18,797 nt of DNA from DATKZH01 sp964475955 (GCA_964475955.1 CAYYZY010000157.1:1-18797), one strand, 5' to 3'. Numbered from the stretch's first letter, positions 1 through 8,035 are shown. The notes: generated by a model not told the origin, from the sequence alone. Numbers and translations: made by a program.

Positions 1-2
1 TG

Positions 3-941
3 GAAGACCAGGGCGTGCCGTGGGACCTGATGTCGTGGTCGTTCAGCCGCAAGACGCGCAAGCAGAAGCCGCCCGTGCAGCTCATGCAGGAAGCCTCGGT
101 CGTGCTCGCCCTGGGCGGCGGGTATCAGGCCTATTTCAAGCAGGATCGCGACGGCGCGGTGCGCGATCCGGCCGAGATGGACGTGATGGCCCAAGTGGCC
201 CGATTCTGCCGCGATCGGCAGGCCCACTGCCACCGGTCGGTCGCCGTGCCGCAGATCGCACTGCTCTATTCGACGGCGGGCCACTACCGCGAGTCGCCCC
301 GCCTGTTCCACTGGGCCGGCAGCAACGGCGTCGCCGTGTTGCGCAGGGCCCTCACGCAGATCCTGCAAAGCCACTACGGGGTGCAGGTCCTGAGCGAGCA
401 CCACCTGAAGGGCAAGATGTCCCGGTGGCCGGTGATCGTCGTGCCGGGCTGGAAGTACCTGGAACCGGATTTCCGCGACGAGCTGGCCGCGTATGCAAGG
501 AGCGGCGGCAGCCTGTTGCTCATCGGTGAGGGGCCGGCCAAGCTCTTCGAAGCCGAGCTGGAGGGCAAGGGCGGCTCGGGGATCGTCGCCGTCGAGGACG
601 TCGACGACGCGTTTCCCGGCGTCCTCCGCGAGGTGTTTCCGGAACCGATCGTCGAGGTCCGCGGCGCACGGGACGTCGACGTCAGCCCGCGCATGCTGAA
701 CGGAAAGCTGTCGATCCACCTGGTGAATACGTCGGGGTCCCATGCGAACGCGCCGGACGGGGGAATCACGGCGGTCGAGCCGGTCGGGCCGCTGACGGTT
801 TCGATCCGCCTGAACGAGGCGCCCGAGTCGATTATCATGGAGCCGGAAGGCAAGCCGCTGGACGTACGGTGGGCCGACGGCCAGGCAACGGTCGCCGTGC
901 CGAGACTGGAGCTGTATTCGATCCTGACGGTCGAGCCGTGA
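3..941 (+). CDS. 3' end of a probable glycoside hydrolase with beta-galactosidase trimerisation-like domain (5' end outside window)
   Basis: The frame is open from base 3, so the gene begins upstream; 312 residues and the stop (TGA, 939-941) are visible. The first residues (EDQGVPWDLMSWSF) continue a folded domain and are not a start. The segment around 415-540 (WPVIVVPGWKYLEP, then RSGGSLLLIGEG) resembles the Rossmann-like trimerisation domain of GH42/GHL6-type enzymes, where a long stretch ending in Gly-Gly and a hydrophobic strand is typical. The end (SIHLVNTSG... then LELYSILTVEP) looks like the terminal beta domain of the same proteins. The catalytic barrel would lie upstream, so substrate and activity cannot be judged. 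The ceramidase-like gene follows after 117 nt on the same strand. The family call is from recall of similar planctomycete proteins and is moderately sure. Confidence 0.7.
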   Translation, partial: EDQGVPWDLMSWSFSRKTRKQKPPVQLMQEASVVLALGGGYQAYFKQDRDGAVRDPAEMDVMAQVARFCRDRQAHCHRSVAVPQIALLYSTAGHYRESPRLFHWAGSNGVAVLRRALTQILQSHYGVQVLSEHHLKGKMSRWPVIVVPGWKYLEPDFRDELAAYARSGGSLLLIGEGPAKLFEAELEGKGGSGIVAVEDVDDAFPGVLREVFPEPIVEVRGARDVDVSPRMLNGKLSIHLVNTSGSHANAPDGGITAVEPVGPLTVSIRLNEAPESIIMEPEGKPLDVRWADGQATVAVPRLELYSILTVEP

Positions 942-1058
942 CCGCGGCTTGCTCCGCCGGGGGTCGGGATGCCATCGCCGGCTCGACGCGCTCCATCCTT
1001 TCACGCGGGCAATCCTCACGGTCCACGCCGCCCAACTCGAAATCGGGAGAAGATCGCC

Positions 1059-2798
1059 ATGTACCGACACGCACTCGGACGATCCGCACGCTTCGGATCG
1101 CGTAAGCCGTATTCGTCGTTGTTTGCTCCACGAACAAGCGCCTTTTCGCGGAGCGAAAAGCGACTCGGGCGACAGCCATTGATCCCACGGCGCCTGACTC
1201 TCATGCTCGTTTCGCTTCTGCTCGCGGGTCTGACGCCGGGGGCGGCACTCGCGGCGGACGACGCCGAACAGCCGGGCCCCCTTCGCATTGGATGGGCCTC
1301 GGCCGACCTGACGCCCGACGAACCGGTCGTCCTCACCGGATTCTCCCGGGCGCGCGTTTCCCAGGGCGTTGCCGACCCGATCACGGCGACGGTGCTGGCC
1401 ATCGAGTCGGTCCGCGACGGCGCACCCGGCGGCACGGTAATCATGGTCTCCTGCGACTTGATCTCCATCAGCGACGATTTGCGGGACCGGGTCCGGGCCA
1501 AGGTCGAGAAGTCGGTGCCGGAGATCGACGCCGACCAGGTGGTCCTCAACGCGACGCACACGCATTGCGGGCCGGAAACGCGCACGAAGCCCGAGCTGGC
1601 CGAGAAGCTCCGCGAGTTCGGCCTCGAAATGCCGCTCGCCTGGTCGCGCTGGGGCATCGACCTGGGCGCCACCTCGCCGCTCGACTACGTGGAAACGGCC
1701 AGCGATCGGATCGCCGAGGCCGTCGGGCGGGCGTGGGAGGACCGGAAGCCCGGCGGCGTGAGTTTCGGCTTGGCGCACGCCGTAGTAGGGCACAACCGCC
1801 TGACGGCCTACTCCGGCGGCGACTCGCGCATGTACGGCAGCACCGACCGGCCCGACTTCAGCCACGTCGAAGGTTACGAAGACCACTCGGTCAACCTGCT
1901 GTACACGTGGAACGCCGACCGCGAGCTGACCGGCGTGCTGGTCAACGTGGCCGTGCCGTCGCAGGCGAGCGGCGGCTCGCGCGTTTCCGCCGATTTCTGG
2001 CACGAGACGCGCAACGAGCTACGCCGGCGCCTGGGCGAGGGGCTCTTCGTCTTGCCGCAGTGTTCCGCGGCCGGCGACCAGTCGCCCGTGGTCCTCGTCG
2101 GGCGCGAAGCCGAACAGCGCATGGAACGTCTCACGGGCCGGAGCCGGCGCGAGCAGATTGCCGTGCGAATCGCCGACGCCGTGACCTCGATCCTGCCCGT
2201 CATGGAGAACGCCGTCCAGTGGAATCCGGCGTTCGCCCACCGCGCCGAACGTGTCGAGCTCAGCCGACGGCGCCTGAGCGAGGAGGACGTGAAGAAGCCC
2301 CGAAAGACGCACCACCGCCCCCAACTCGAATCGGTCGAGGAGGCGTTCGAGCGCCTGCGCGAAGAATACCGAACCATGCGCCGCAAGTTCGAAGAGCAGC
2401 CCGAGCTGAAGCAGAAGCCCGGATGGTTTCACGGAATTACGGGCGTGTACTGGAGGATGGCTCGGGCGTCGCGCGTGCTCGACCGTTTCGAATTGCAGAA
2501 GACGCAGCCTACCGTGCCGGTCGAAGTCCACGTCGTCCGAATCGGCGACATGGCGATCGCCACCAATCCGTTCGAGCTGTACCTCGATTTCGGCGTCCGG
2601 ATGAAGGCCCGCAGCAAGGCCGTGCAGACGTTCGTGGTCCAGCTCGCCGGGGGCGGCAGCTACGTGCCGACCGAGCGATCGGTGGCCGGGGGAGGCTATG
2701 GGGCGATTCCCGAAAGCACGGAAGTCGGTCCCGAAGGCGGCCGCGAGCTGGTCGAACGGATCCTGGAACTGCTGGACTCGCTTTGGGCGGAGCCGTGA
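1059..2798 (+). CDS. Neutral/alkaline ceramidase-like secreted protein
   Basis: 579 residues from ATG 1059, chosen because GGGAGA (1045-1050) lies 8 nt upstream. The frame is open further upstream and ATG 1203, just before the hydrophobic segment, is an alternative (531 aa). Around residues 45-66 a basic stretch and leucine-rich core end in AALA-AD, a signal peptide preceded by an unusually long n-region. Family motifs of neutral ceramidase (PF04734): NATHTHCGP at residues 164-172, holding the first zinc histidine, and GDQSP with Ser342 at the place of the catalytic serine in the classic GDVSP motif. Where classic enzymes have a His zinc ligand in a W-F-x-x-H strand, this protein reads NVAVPSQ (Pro300). 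The substrate may therefore not be ceramide; related amide or ester hydrolysis is an inference. The next gene starts one base after the stop. Confidence 0.82.
   Translation: MYRHALGRSARFGSRKPYSSLFAPRTSAFSRSEKRLGRQPLIPRRLTLMLVSLLLAGLTPGAALAADDAEQPGPLRIGWASADLTPDEPVVLTGFSRARVSQGVADPITATVLAIESVRDGAPGGTVIMVSCDLISISDDLRDRVRAKVEKSVPEIDADQVVLNATHTHCGPETRTKPELAEKLREFGLEMPLAWSRWGIDLGATSPLDYVETASDRIAEAVGRAWEDRKPGGVSFGLAHAVVGHNRLTAYSGGDSRMYGSTDRPDFSHVEGYEDHSVNLLYTWNADRELTGVLVNVAVPSQASGGSRVSADFWHETRNELRRRLGEGLFVLPQCSAAGDQSPVVLVGREAEQRMERLTGRSRREQIAVRIADAVTSILPVMENAVQWNPAFAHRAERVELSRRRLSEEDVKKPRKTHHRPQLESVEEAFERLREEYRTMRRKFEEQPELKQKPGWFHGITGVYWRMARASRVLDRFELQKTQPTVPVEVHVVRIGDMAIATNPFELYLDFGVRMKARSKAVQTFVVQLAGGGSYVPTERSVAGGGYGAIPESTEVGPEGGRELVERILELLDSLWAEP
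2789..2792 (+). promoter_or_regulatory. Ribosome binding site deciding the TTG start of the metzincin-like gene
   Basis: GGAG lies inside the last codons of the ceramidase-like gene, 7 nt before TTG 2800. No ATG or GTG in this frame lies between the upstream stop and the signal peptide, so TTG 2800 is the best start. Confidence 0.45.
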
Positions 2799-2799
2799 A

Positions 2800-5619
2800 T
2801 TGCCTTCTCTCGGACTGATCGAAATCGCCACGGGGAGACGCCGACCGACGCTCTTCCTGTTCCTCCTGTTGGCGGCCGTCGTTTGGGCCCGCCCGGCGAC
2901 GGCCCGGGCCGCCGTCGCGGTGCTGGACAACCGGAGCGAGCGGCGCGTCGAGTTCCGCCTCGAACGGGCGGACGGCGAGGTTTCTGATCTGACGCTCGCC
3001 CCGGGCGAGGTCGCCAAGGTCCCCGTGGTCGACAGCGTCGCGCTCCGCTTCCAAGCCGACGGCGAAGAGGTCTCCGAGCGGATCGACCCCAACACGCTCT
3101 ACCGTTTCGTTACGAAGCGAAAGAAGCTGCGCCTGGAGCGGTTTTCCGGGTCGAACTCCAGTCGCTGGTTGCGCACGGCCGGGCGCGCCGGGCCGCCGAA
3201 GCCGGTGTCGGTCCCGGTCAAGGTTCTGGCCGACGAGGAGTACGCCGAGTCGCACGCCGAGTGGCCTGCCCGGCTGCGCGAGCGCGTCGCCGCGGCCTCC
3301 CAGCCGCTGGAGGAGTGCTGCGGCGTCCGGTTCGAGGTGGTCGCTCAGGGCACCTGGGAGTCGGAAGACGACGAGACCGACTTCCGCCGCTTGGAGGCCG
3401 AATTCCGCCGGCGCGCGTTTGCCGACTCCGCCCGGCTGGCGATCGGCGTCACCGGCCAGTATCGGATCACGGAGGAACACCCGCTCGCGCACCCCGACCT
3501 GCGGCCGTTCGCCTCGCACCTGCTTCTGCCTGAGGTTCAGAAGGGCGTGACGGAGGCGGACCAAACGGCCCTCCTGGTGCACCAACTCGGCCACTTCCTC
3601 GCTGCGGCCCACAGCCCGGACGACTCCTCCGTGATGCGGTCCCCGCTCGTGGAGGGCAAGAAGGAGCCAAAACGCCGCCCGGCCAGCTCGCAATTCGATG
3701 CGGTCAACACGCTGGTGCTTAATTTGGTGGCCGACGAAATACGGGCGCGCACGATCGGCCGTCTCAGCGAGATCGAGCGCGGCACCCGGTCGCGGCTCCG
3801 CGCGATCTACGGGCAGATGGCGCGCGAGGTCCGGGGAGACCGGCAGCCCGGCCATTTCGTCGAGCTATTGCGGGAGCCGTTCCGCCCGTGCGCGCGGTAC
3901 ACGGGGAAGTGGACCGACGGAACCACGCGCAAGGCCGAAACGGTCGGCCCGTGGCACGAGGCCGAGTCCCTCCCGTCGCTTTCCGGCAAGCCGCTCTTCT
4001 CGGGCCCGCACCCGATCCGTTGGCTGGCCGACAACTCCCTGGAGCCGGCCGATCCGCCCGACGCCCTGGTAGAGTTCTTCGGCGGGGATCGGCTGCCGGG
4101 CCGCGTCGTGGGCCCGGCGGGCGGCGAGGGTTCGATCGACGGCTGGCAGCCGCGGCACCTGGTCTTGTCCCCGTACGCCCAAGTCGACCTGCCCAATGCG
4201 CGGCGTCCCCACGTGCGCGTTCGCACGGAGTGGATTCGCCGGATCGTGTGGCAATCGGCCACGGATCGCTACCGTCCGCAAACGCTCCTGCTCCGCGACG
4301 GGCGGCGCCTCGACTTCCGCGCGGTTCGCTTGACCGGAAGCTCGATCCGGCTGCTCCGCGAGGAGGGTGTGCGCGAAGTGGCCCTGGCCGACGTGGCCGA
4401 GCTTCACTTCGGGCGCATCGACCCGTGGGACGCGTACTTCGACCAACTCACCGAGCTCAGCCCCGGCGGCGCCGCGCGCCTGGTCGTGCTCGAAACGGCC
4501 GACGGCCTGCGCGCAACCGGCTCCTTGGACCGGTTTCAGGCCACGGCGTACGGCTCGCACGACGACCCGGCCAACTGGTATCACGGGGTGCAGCCCGCGT
4601 GGAGCCTCGACGCGCTCTGGCTGCCGCACCGGCCCATTCGCGTGCGGTGCTACTTCGCGCCGCACGAAGTGCCCCTCTCGCGGATCGAGGCCGACGAAGT
4701 GCGAGAACAGCCCGGCCTGCGCGGCGGCACGTGGCAGGCGGAGAGGAACGTCGAGGGCGGGCCGCTACAAAGCGACGGCCAGGCGTTCTTCTGGGGACTT
4801 GGAGTACACGGATCGGTCGAGATGGAGTTCCCGCTCCCCGACGGCGCGGTTGCCCTGCACACGCACCTCGGCCTCGACGAGTTGGCCGGCCACGGCGGCT
4901 GCGTTGAGGCCCGAGTGTTCCTCGGATCGCCCCACGGCGAGCCCCTGTTTTCGAGCGGGCCTATCGTCGGCTCGGACCAGGTGCTCTCCACCGGCCGGCT
5001 GGCACTCGACGGCACCGGCGGCGGTTCGCCCTCGGCGCAGGACCGGCTGGTCCTCGAGGTCGACGCGCTGCACGAAGGCCGCCCCGCGGGGGCCGACCCG
5101 TTCGACGTGCGCGACGCGTTCGACTGGCTGGAGCCCCTCGTCGATCTCGACCCCCGGCAGGTGCAGGCGGAGGTCTTTCGCCGCGGCCCGGGGCGGATCG
5201 CCGCCTGGCAGGGCTGGCAGGCCACGAGCGGCGACGCCGAGGGGGCCCGGTTGGCCAACTACTGGGACCGAACCGACTCGCACGCGCCCGTCTTCCGGCT
5301 GATGGCCGCGGCCGACGCGGTCCCGCTGCAACTTTCGCGCACGATCGACGTCCGGCCCGATCGTTACCGGCTGCTGCTGGCGGTGAGCCGTCCGTCCGAC
5401 CGTCCGGGCAGCAAGATCGAGGTTGAAATCGACGGCAAGCCCATCACGGAATTCGACGTGCCGACGCGCCACGGGCGCGAGCTTCCCGACCCGCTGGCCG
5501 TTTCGCTTTCCGACTACGAGGGACGCGAGATCCGCATCGACCTGATCCAGCGCGGCGAGGGCGAAGGCGCCTTGGTCGAGTGGCGCGCGATCGCGTTTGC
5601 GGACGCCGTTGACAGTTGA
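2800..5619 (+). CDS. Secreted metzincin-like (matrixin-type) protein with NPCBM-like domain; active-site Glu replaced by Gln
   Basis: 939 residues from TTG 2800; the frame is open upstream to 2698 but that part overlaps the ceramidase-like gene. Residues 13-37 (RRRP, leucine-rich core, ATARA) form a signal peptide. A metzincin-type zinc motif is at residues 261-271, HQLGHFLAAAH, with a Met-turn SVM at 277-279, the spacing of matrixins. The usual catalytic Glu of HExxH is Gln262 (CAA, 3583-3585), so peptidase activity is doubtful although the three zinc histidines remain. Residues about 400-640 hold a beta-rich region (GDRLPGRVVG; WIRRIVW) that I recall from planctomycete proteins. Residues about 640-760 (WGLGVHGSVEMEFPLP) look like an NPCBM/NEW2 carbohydrate-binding domain. 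A C-terminal beta-sandwich of unknown type follows. It probably acts outside the cytoplasm and is translated together with the ceramidase-like gene. Confidence 0.8.
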   Translation: MPSLGLIEIATGRRRPTLFLFLLLAAVVWARPATARAAVAVLDNRSERRVEFRLERADGEVSDLTLAPGEVAKVPVVDSVALRFQADGEEVSERIDPNTLYRFVTKRKKLRLERFSGSNSSRWLRTAGRAGPPKPVSVPVKVLADEEYAESHAEWPARLRERVAAASQPLEECCGVRFEVVAQGTWESEDDETDFRRLEAEFRRRAFADSARLAIGVTGQYRITEEHPLAHPDLRPFASHLLLPEVQKGVTEADQTALLVHQLGHFLAAAHSPDDSSVMRSPLVEGKKEPKRRPASSQFDAVNTLVLNLVADEIRARTIGRLSEIERGTRSRLRAIYGQMAREVRGDRQPGHFVELLREPFRPCARYTGKWTDGTTRKAETVGPWHEAESLPSLSGKPLFSGPHPIRWLADNSLEPADPPDALVEFFGGDRLPGRVVGPAGGEGSIDGWQPRHLVLSPYAQVDLPNARRPHVRVRTEWIRRIVWQSATDRYRPQTLLLRDGRRLDFRAVRLTGSSIRLLREEGVREVALADVAELHFGRIDPWDAYFDQLTELSPGGAARLVVLETADGLRATGSLDRFQATAYGSHDDPANWYHGVQPAWSLDALWLPHRPIRVRCYFAPHEVPLSRIEADEVREQPGLRGGTWQAERNVEGGPLQSDGQAFFWGLGVHGSVEMEFPLPDGAVALHTHLGLDELAGHGGCVEARVFLGSPHGEPLFSSGPIVGSDQVLSTGRLALDGTGGGSPSAQDRLVLEVDALHEGRPAGADPFDVRDAFDWLEPLVDLDPRQVQAEVFRRGPGRIAAWQGWQATSGDAEGARLANYWDRTDSHAPVFRLMAAADAVPLQLSRTIDVRPDRYRLLLAVSRPSDRPGSKIEVEIDGKPITEFDVPTRHGRELPDPLAVSLSDYEGREIRIDLIQRGEGEGALVEWRAIAFADAVDS

Positions 5620-5705
5620 GGGAGACTCCGCCGGAAGCTACTGACCGCCCTGGCTATTGGAAAGGAATCGCAGCGGAGAGAATGCGGAATCGCCCACGGT
5701 CGTCT

Positions 5706-5728
5706 GGGCTGCCCGGCCTGGGCGGCCC
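5706..5728. repeat. GC-rich hairpin in the gap after the metzincin-like gene
   Basis: GGGCTGCCC and GGGCGGCCC pair over 9 positions with one mismatch around a 5-nt loop. No T-run follows, so it is at best a weak terminator. The surrounding gap, 5620-5876, holds only an arginine-rich open frame that does not look coding. Confidence 0.3.
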
Positions 5729-5876
5729 GCGACGCGAACCCAGCCGAGCGCGTCGACCGGGTGCCCGGGCCGTCGTGGACTCTCGCGGGCGGCGGCCTGT
5801 TGGGCTCGCTGCCGTTGGTTCTGGAGTGAGTCGCAGCGAGCACGCGGTTGATTGGAAAGCATGAGGGATAGCGGCC

Positions 5877-6836
5877 ATGACCACCCGCAAGGAGCTTGTC
5901 CGCCAAGCGATCCGGTTCGATTCGCCGGCGCGTGTGCCGCTCTGGTTCGTCAACGCCGACCAGGCGGAGGGCGACTGCATGGTGTACCACCTGTCGTTGA
6001 ATCGGGAGGAGGGGGAGGCGACCTCGCTCAACGAATGGGGCTACCGGCTCGAATCGGTGGGCGACGGGACCATGGGCCAGCCGACCGAGCCGCACGTGCC
6101 GAACCTGGCGGCGGTCGAGGGCTTTTCGGCCCCGCCGCTCAACGAAGAGGAGCGCATGGCCGGCGCGGCGGAGTTCTTCGAGGCGTGCGGCGACCGTTAC
6201 CGGCTGGCCAGCCTCGACCTGAGCGGGTTCACGGTCTACACGCTGCTGCGGGGCTTCGAGAACAGCATGGAGGATTTCCTGCTCGACCGCGAGCGGTTCG
6301 GCAGGCTCATGGACCGGATCGTCGACTGGGAGTGCGACGTGCTGGCGATGGCCGCCCGGTGGGGCTTCGACGGCATCCACTTCGCCGACGACTGGGGGAC
6401 GCAGAGCGGGCTGATGATTTCGCCCAGGCTGTGGCGCCAGTTGTTTCGTGGCCGATATCGCCGCCAGTTCGACCGGGCGCACGCGGCGGGGCTCGACGTC
6501 TGGTTTCACTGCTGCGGCAATTTCGCGGCCATCGCGGAGGACTTTCACGACGCGGGGGTCGACGTCCTGAACGTCGCCCAGCCCAACGTGGTCGACGTGG
6601 CGGCGGTCGCCCGCACCTTACGCGGCAAGCAGTGCTTCCTGATGCCGATCAGCTACCAGACGGTCTCCATCCGGGGCACGCCCGAGGAAATCTACGCCGA
6701 AGCCCGGCGGCTCTACGACCTGTTGGCCGCGCCCGGCGGCGGGTTCATCGGCTACGTGGAGGAGTACAGTTGCATGGGCATGTCGGAAGCGAACTACCGC
6801 GCCTGCGCCGAGGCCTTTCGGCGACTGCGTGCGTGA
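5877..6836 (+). CDS. URO-D-fold protein, probable methylcobamide methyltransferase-like (MtaA/CmuA group)
   Basis: 319 residues from ATG 5877, preceded by GAGGGA (5863-5868) with 8 nt spacing. It opens with TTRKELVRQAIRFD, the usual N-terminal helix of the uroporphyrinogen decarboxylase superfamily (PF01208), and contains GFDGIHFADDWGTQ, a typical barrel strand. The signature points away from true haem synthesis: HCCG at residues 211-214 supplies His211-x-Cys213, and Cys299 (SCMGM) lies near the C terminus. Together they match the His-x-Cys...Cys zinc site of methylcobamide:CoM methyltransferases such as MtaA, and the N-terminal RRFD-type substrate motif of HemE is not evident. It is cytoplasmic, without a signal peptide. 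No corrinoid protein or partner methyltransferase is encoded in the window, so the methyl donor and acceptor are unknown. The superfamily is sure, the methyltransferase role is inferred. Confidence 0.82.
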   Translation: MTTRKELVRQAIRFDSPARVPLWFVNADQAEGDCMVYHLSLNREEGEATSLNEWGYRLESVGDGTMGQPTEPHVPNLAAVEGFSAPPLNEEERMAGAAEFFEACGDRYRLASLDLSGFTVYTLLRGFENSMEDFLLDRERFGRLMDRIVDWECDVLAMAARWGFDGIHFADDWGTQSGLMISPRLWRQLFRGRYRRQFDRAHAAGLDVWFHCCGNFAAIAEDFHDAGVDVLNVAQPNVVDVAAVARTLRGKQCFLMPISYQTVSIRGTPEEIYAEARRLYDLLAAPGGGFIGYVEEYSCMGMSEANYRACAEAFRRLRA

Positions 6837-6860
6837 CGACGCCCAACCGGTTTCATGTAG

Positions 6861-7035
6861 GTAGGGTGGGTCGAGGTCCACGAGACCCACGCGCTTGCCA
6901 CTGAACAAGAGTCAACCGAATCAAACAGGAAGCAACAGAGACCGCAGAGAACCACTCCCTCCGTTTCCTCTGCTTCCTCCTGTTCGAAATCATTGGACTA
7001 TGCGCGTGGGTCTCGTGGACCTCGACCCACCCTAC
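6861..7035. repeat. Perfect 34-bp inverted repeat with 107-nt spacer (MITE- or REP-like palindromic element)
   Basis: The left arm 6861-6894 (begins GTAGGGTGGGTCGAGG, ends ACCCACGCGC) is the exact reverse complement of the right arm 7002-7035. The spacer 6895-7001 has lower GC and itself holds imperfectly complementary stretches (AACAGGAAGCAACAGAG near 6924 against CTCTGCTTCCTCCTGTT near 6968), so the whole unit could fold as a long cruciform or hairpin. It ends 24 nt before the start of the C39-like gene. No transposase or clear target-site duplication is visible. A diverged single arm lies at 12326-12353 and a 13-nt piece at 11760-11772. Confidence 0.85.
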
Positions 7036-7059
7036 GCCCTGGTATTCGCGGAGATGGTG

Positions 7060-7911
7060 ATGATGACAGCGACGAGGACGAGGAAGTCGATCCTGGCCGT
7101 GGCGGCGTGCGTCGGCCTGCTGCCGTGCGGTGCGGTTGGGGCCGACGACGCGCGGCCCGGGCACTCGACGCCCGGCCGGTGCATGGAAAAGACGGACCGG
7201 ATGCCCGATTTGTGCCAGACCGACGCCGCGTTCCGCTCGCTCCCCTACCAGGGCAGATACTCCTGCGGCCCCACGGCCGTGGCCAACGTGCTTCTGGCCC
7301 TCGACCGGCAGGGCTACGGCAACCTGGTCGCCGGCGACGTCGGCTCCAAGGAGGCGCAGCGCGCGCTGCTGGAAGCGCTCAGCGCCGAAGGCTACCTGCA
7401 CACCACCCGGCGCGGCATCGGACCGATCGGCATCATGCGCGGCATCGAGCGGTTCGTCGGCGACCGCGGCTATCGGGCGACGCTGGAGTGGAAGGGCTGG
7501 CGACGCGGGCGCGAGTTCTCGACCGGCCGGTGCGTCGACCCGCGCTGGCTCCGCGACGGCGTCACCGGCGACTCGAACGTGGTGCTCAACGTCGGCTGGT
7601 ACCGCTACGACGAGGAAAAGGACCTCTACCTCCGCGTGGGCGGGCACTACATGACCCTGGCCGGCTACCGGCAAGAAGCCGACGGGGTCACCTACCTTAT
7701 CCACGATCCGGCCTCGCGGAGCGGACCCGGCAAAGTGACCCACGAGGCGCGGCTCGTCGCGCTTGCCGGCGGGCGCCTCGCCCCGTGGAAGTCGTACGCT
7801 CAGCGGAAGGCGGCCGGGCACTTCCGCGTCGAGGGCGTCGTCGTCAAGCGCACGGCCGACGCCGCCCTGCTCGACGGCGCTATCCGCATCACGGTTGCCC
7901 CGGGCGAGTGA
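7060..7911 (+). CDS. Secreted C39-like (papain-fold) cysteine peptidase family protein
   Basis: 283 residues from ATG 7060, which has GGAG (7050-7053) 6 nt upstream; ATG 7063 and ATG 7054 are alternatives, and the open frame continues upstream through the inverted repeat. Residues 1-28 (TRTRKSILAVAACVGLL... GAVGA) are a signal peptide. The core resembles Peptidase_C39_2: Gln64 and Cys69 in QGRYSCGPTAVANVLL (oxyanion glutamine and nucleophile), His196 in GGHYMTLAGY, and Asp216 in IHDPAS, a complete C/H/D triad in the expected order. It is too short and lacks the ABC transporter parts of bacteriocin-processing C39 proteins, and no exporter lies nearby. It likely acts in the periplasm or outside; the substrate is unknown. 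Signal-peptide and family calls are firm, true peptidase activity is inferred. Confidence 0.75.
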   Translation: MMTATRTRKSILAVAACVGLLPCGAVGADDARPGHSTPGRCMEKTDRMPDLCQTDAAFRSLPYQGRYSCGPTAVANVLLALDRQGYGNLVAGDVGSKEAQRALLEALSAEGYLHTTRRGIGPIGIMRGIERFVGDRGYRATLEWKGWRRGREFSTGRCVDPRWLRDGVTGDSNVVLNVGWYRYDEEKDLYLRVGGHYMTLAGYRQEADGVTYLIHDPASRSGPGKVTHEARLVALAGGRLAPWKSYAQRKAAGHFRVEGVVVKRTADAALLDGAIRITVAPGE

Positions 7912-7925
7912 CGTTAGCGGGGGCT

Positions 7926-8035
7926 GGGGACCGCGGGAGCGGGCAGCGGCTTGTCCTTCGGCTTGCGGCTTTTCCGCAGTCGACCATGGTTGTGGCTTAG
8001 GGCAGGGGGGCGTACAATACTCTTAGCGGTCCCCA
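7926..8035. repeat. Inverted GGGGACCGC words bracketing the vapBC promoter
   Basis: TGGGGACCGC at 7925-7934 and its reverse complement GCGGTCCCCA at 8026-8035 frame the promoter region. The same word occurs again as an inverted pair after vapC (8700-8756), and the direct copies GGGGACCGCGG at 7926-7936 and 8702-8712 bracket the toxin-antitoxin genes. Confidence 0.65.
7990..8018 (+). promoter_or_regulatory. Putative sigma-70-type promoter of the vapBC pair
   Basis: TTGTGG (7990-7995) and TACAAT (8013-8018) are separated by exactly 17 nt, about 35 nt before the antitoxin ATG. This leaves a short leader that includes AGGAG at 8040-8044. Antitoxin autoregulation here would be usual for the family but no operator was defined. 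Confidence 0.5.

Noticed and set aside
2509..3855. Long minus-strand frame across the ceramidase/metzincin junction
   Set aside because: Antisense to two motif-bearing genes and has no recognisable domain.
5680..5864. 61-codon ORF (MRNRPRSSG...) with GGAGAG upstream in the gap before the URO-D-fold gene
   Set aside because: Strong Arg/Pro/Gly bias typical of chance frames, and no hydrophobic or motif pattern.
5877..6836. Annotation as uroporphyrinogen decarboxylase (hemE)
   Set aside because: The His-x-Cys...Cys zinc pattern and the missing HemE N-terminal signature favour a methyltransferase-type member of the superfamily.
7060..7911. Bacteriocin-processing C39 ABC transporter
   Set aside because: The protein is only 283 residues with a signal peptide and no ATPase or multi-span membrane domain, and no peptide precursor lies nearby.
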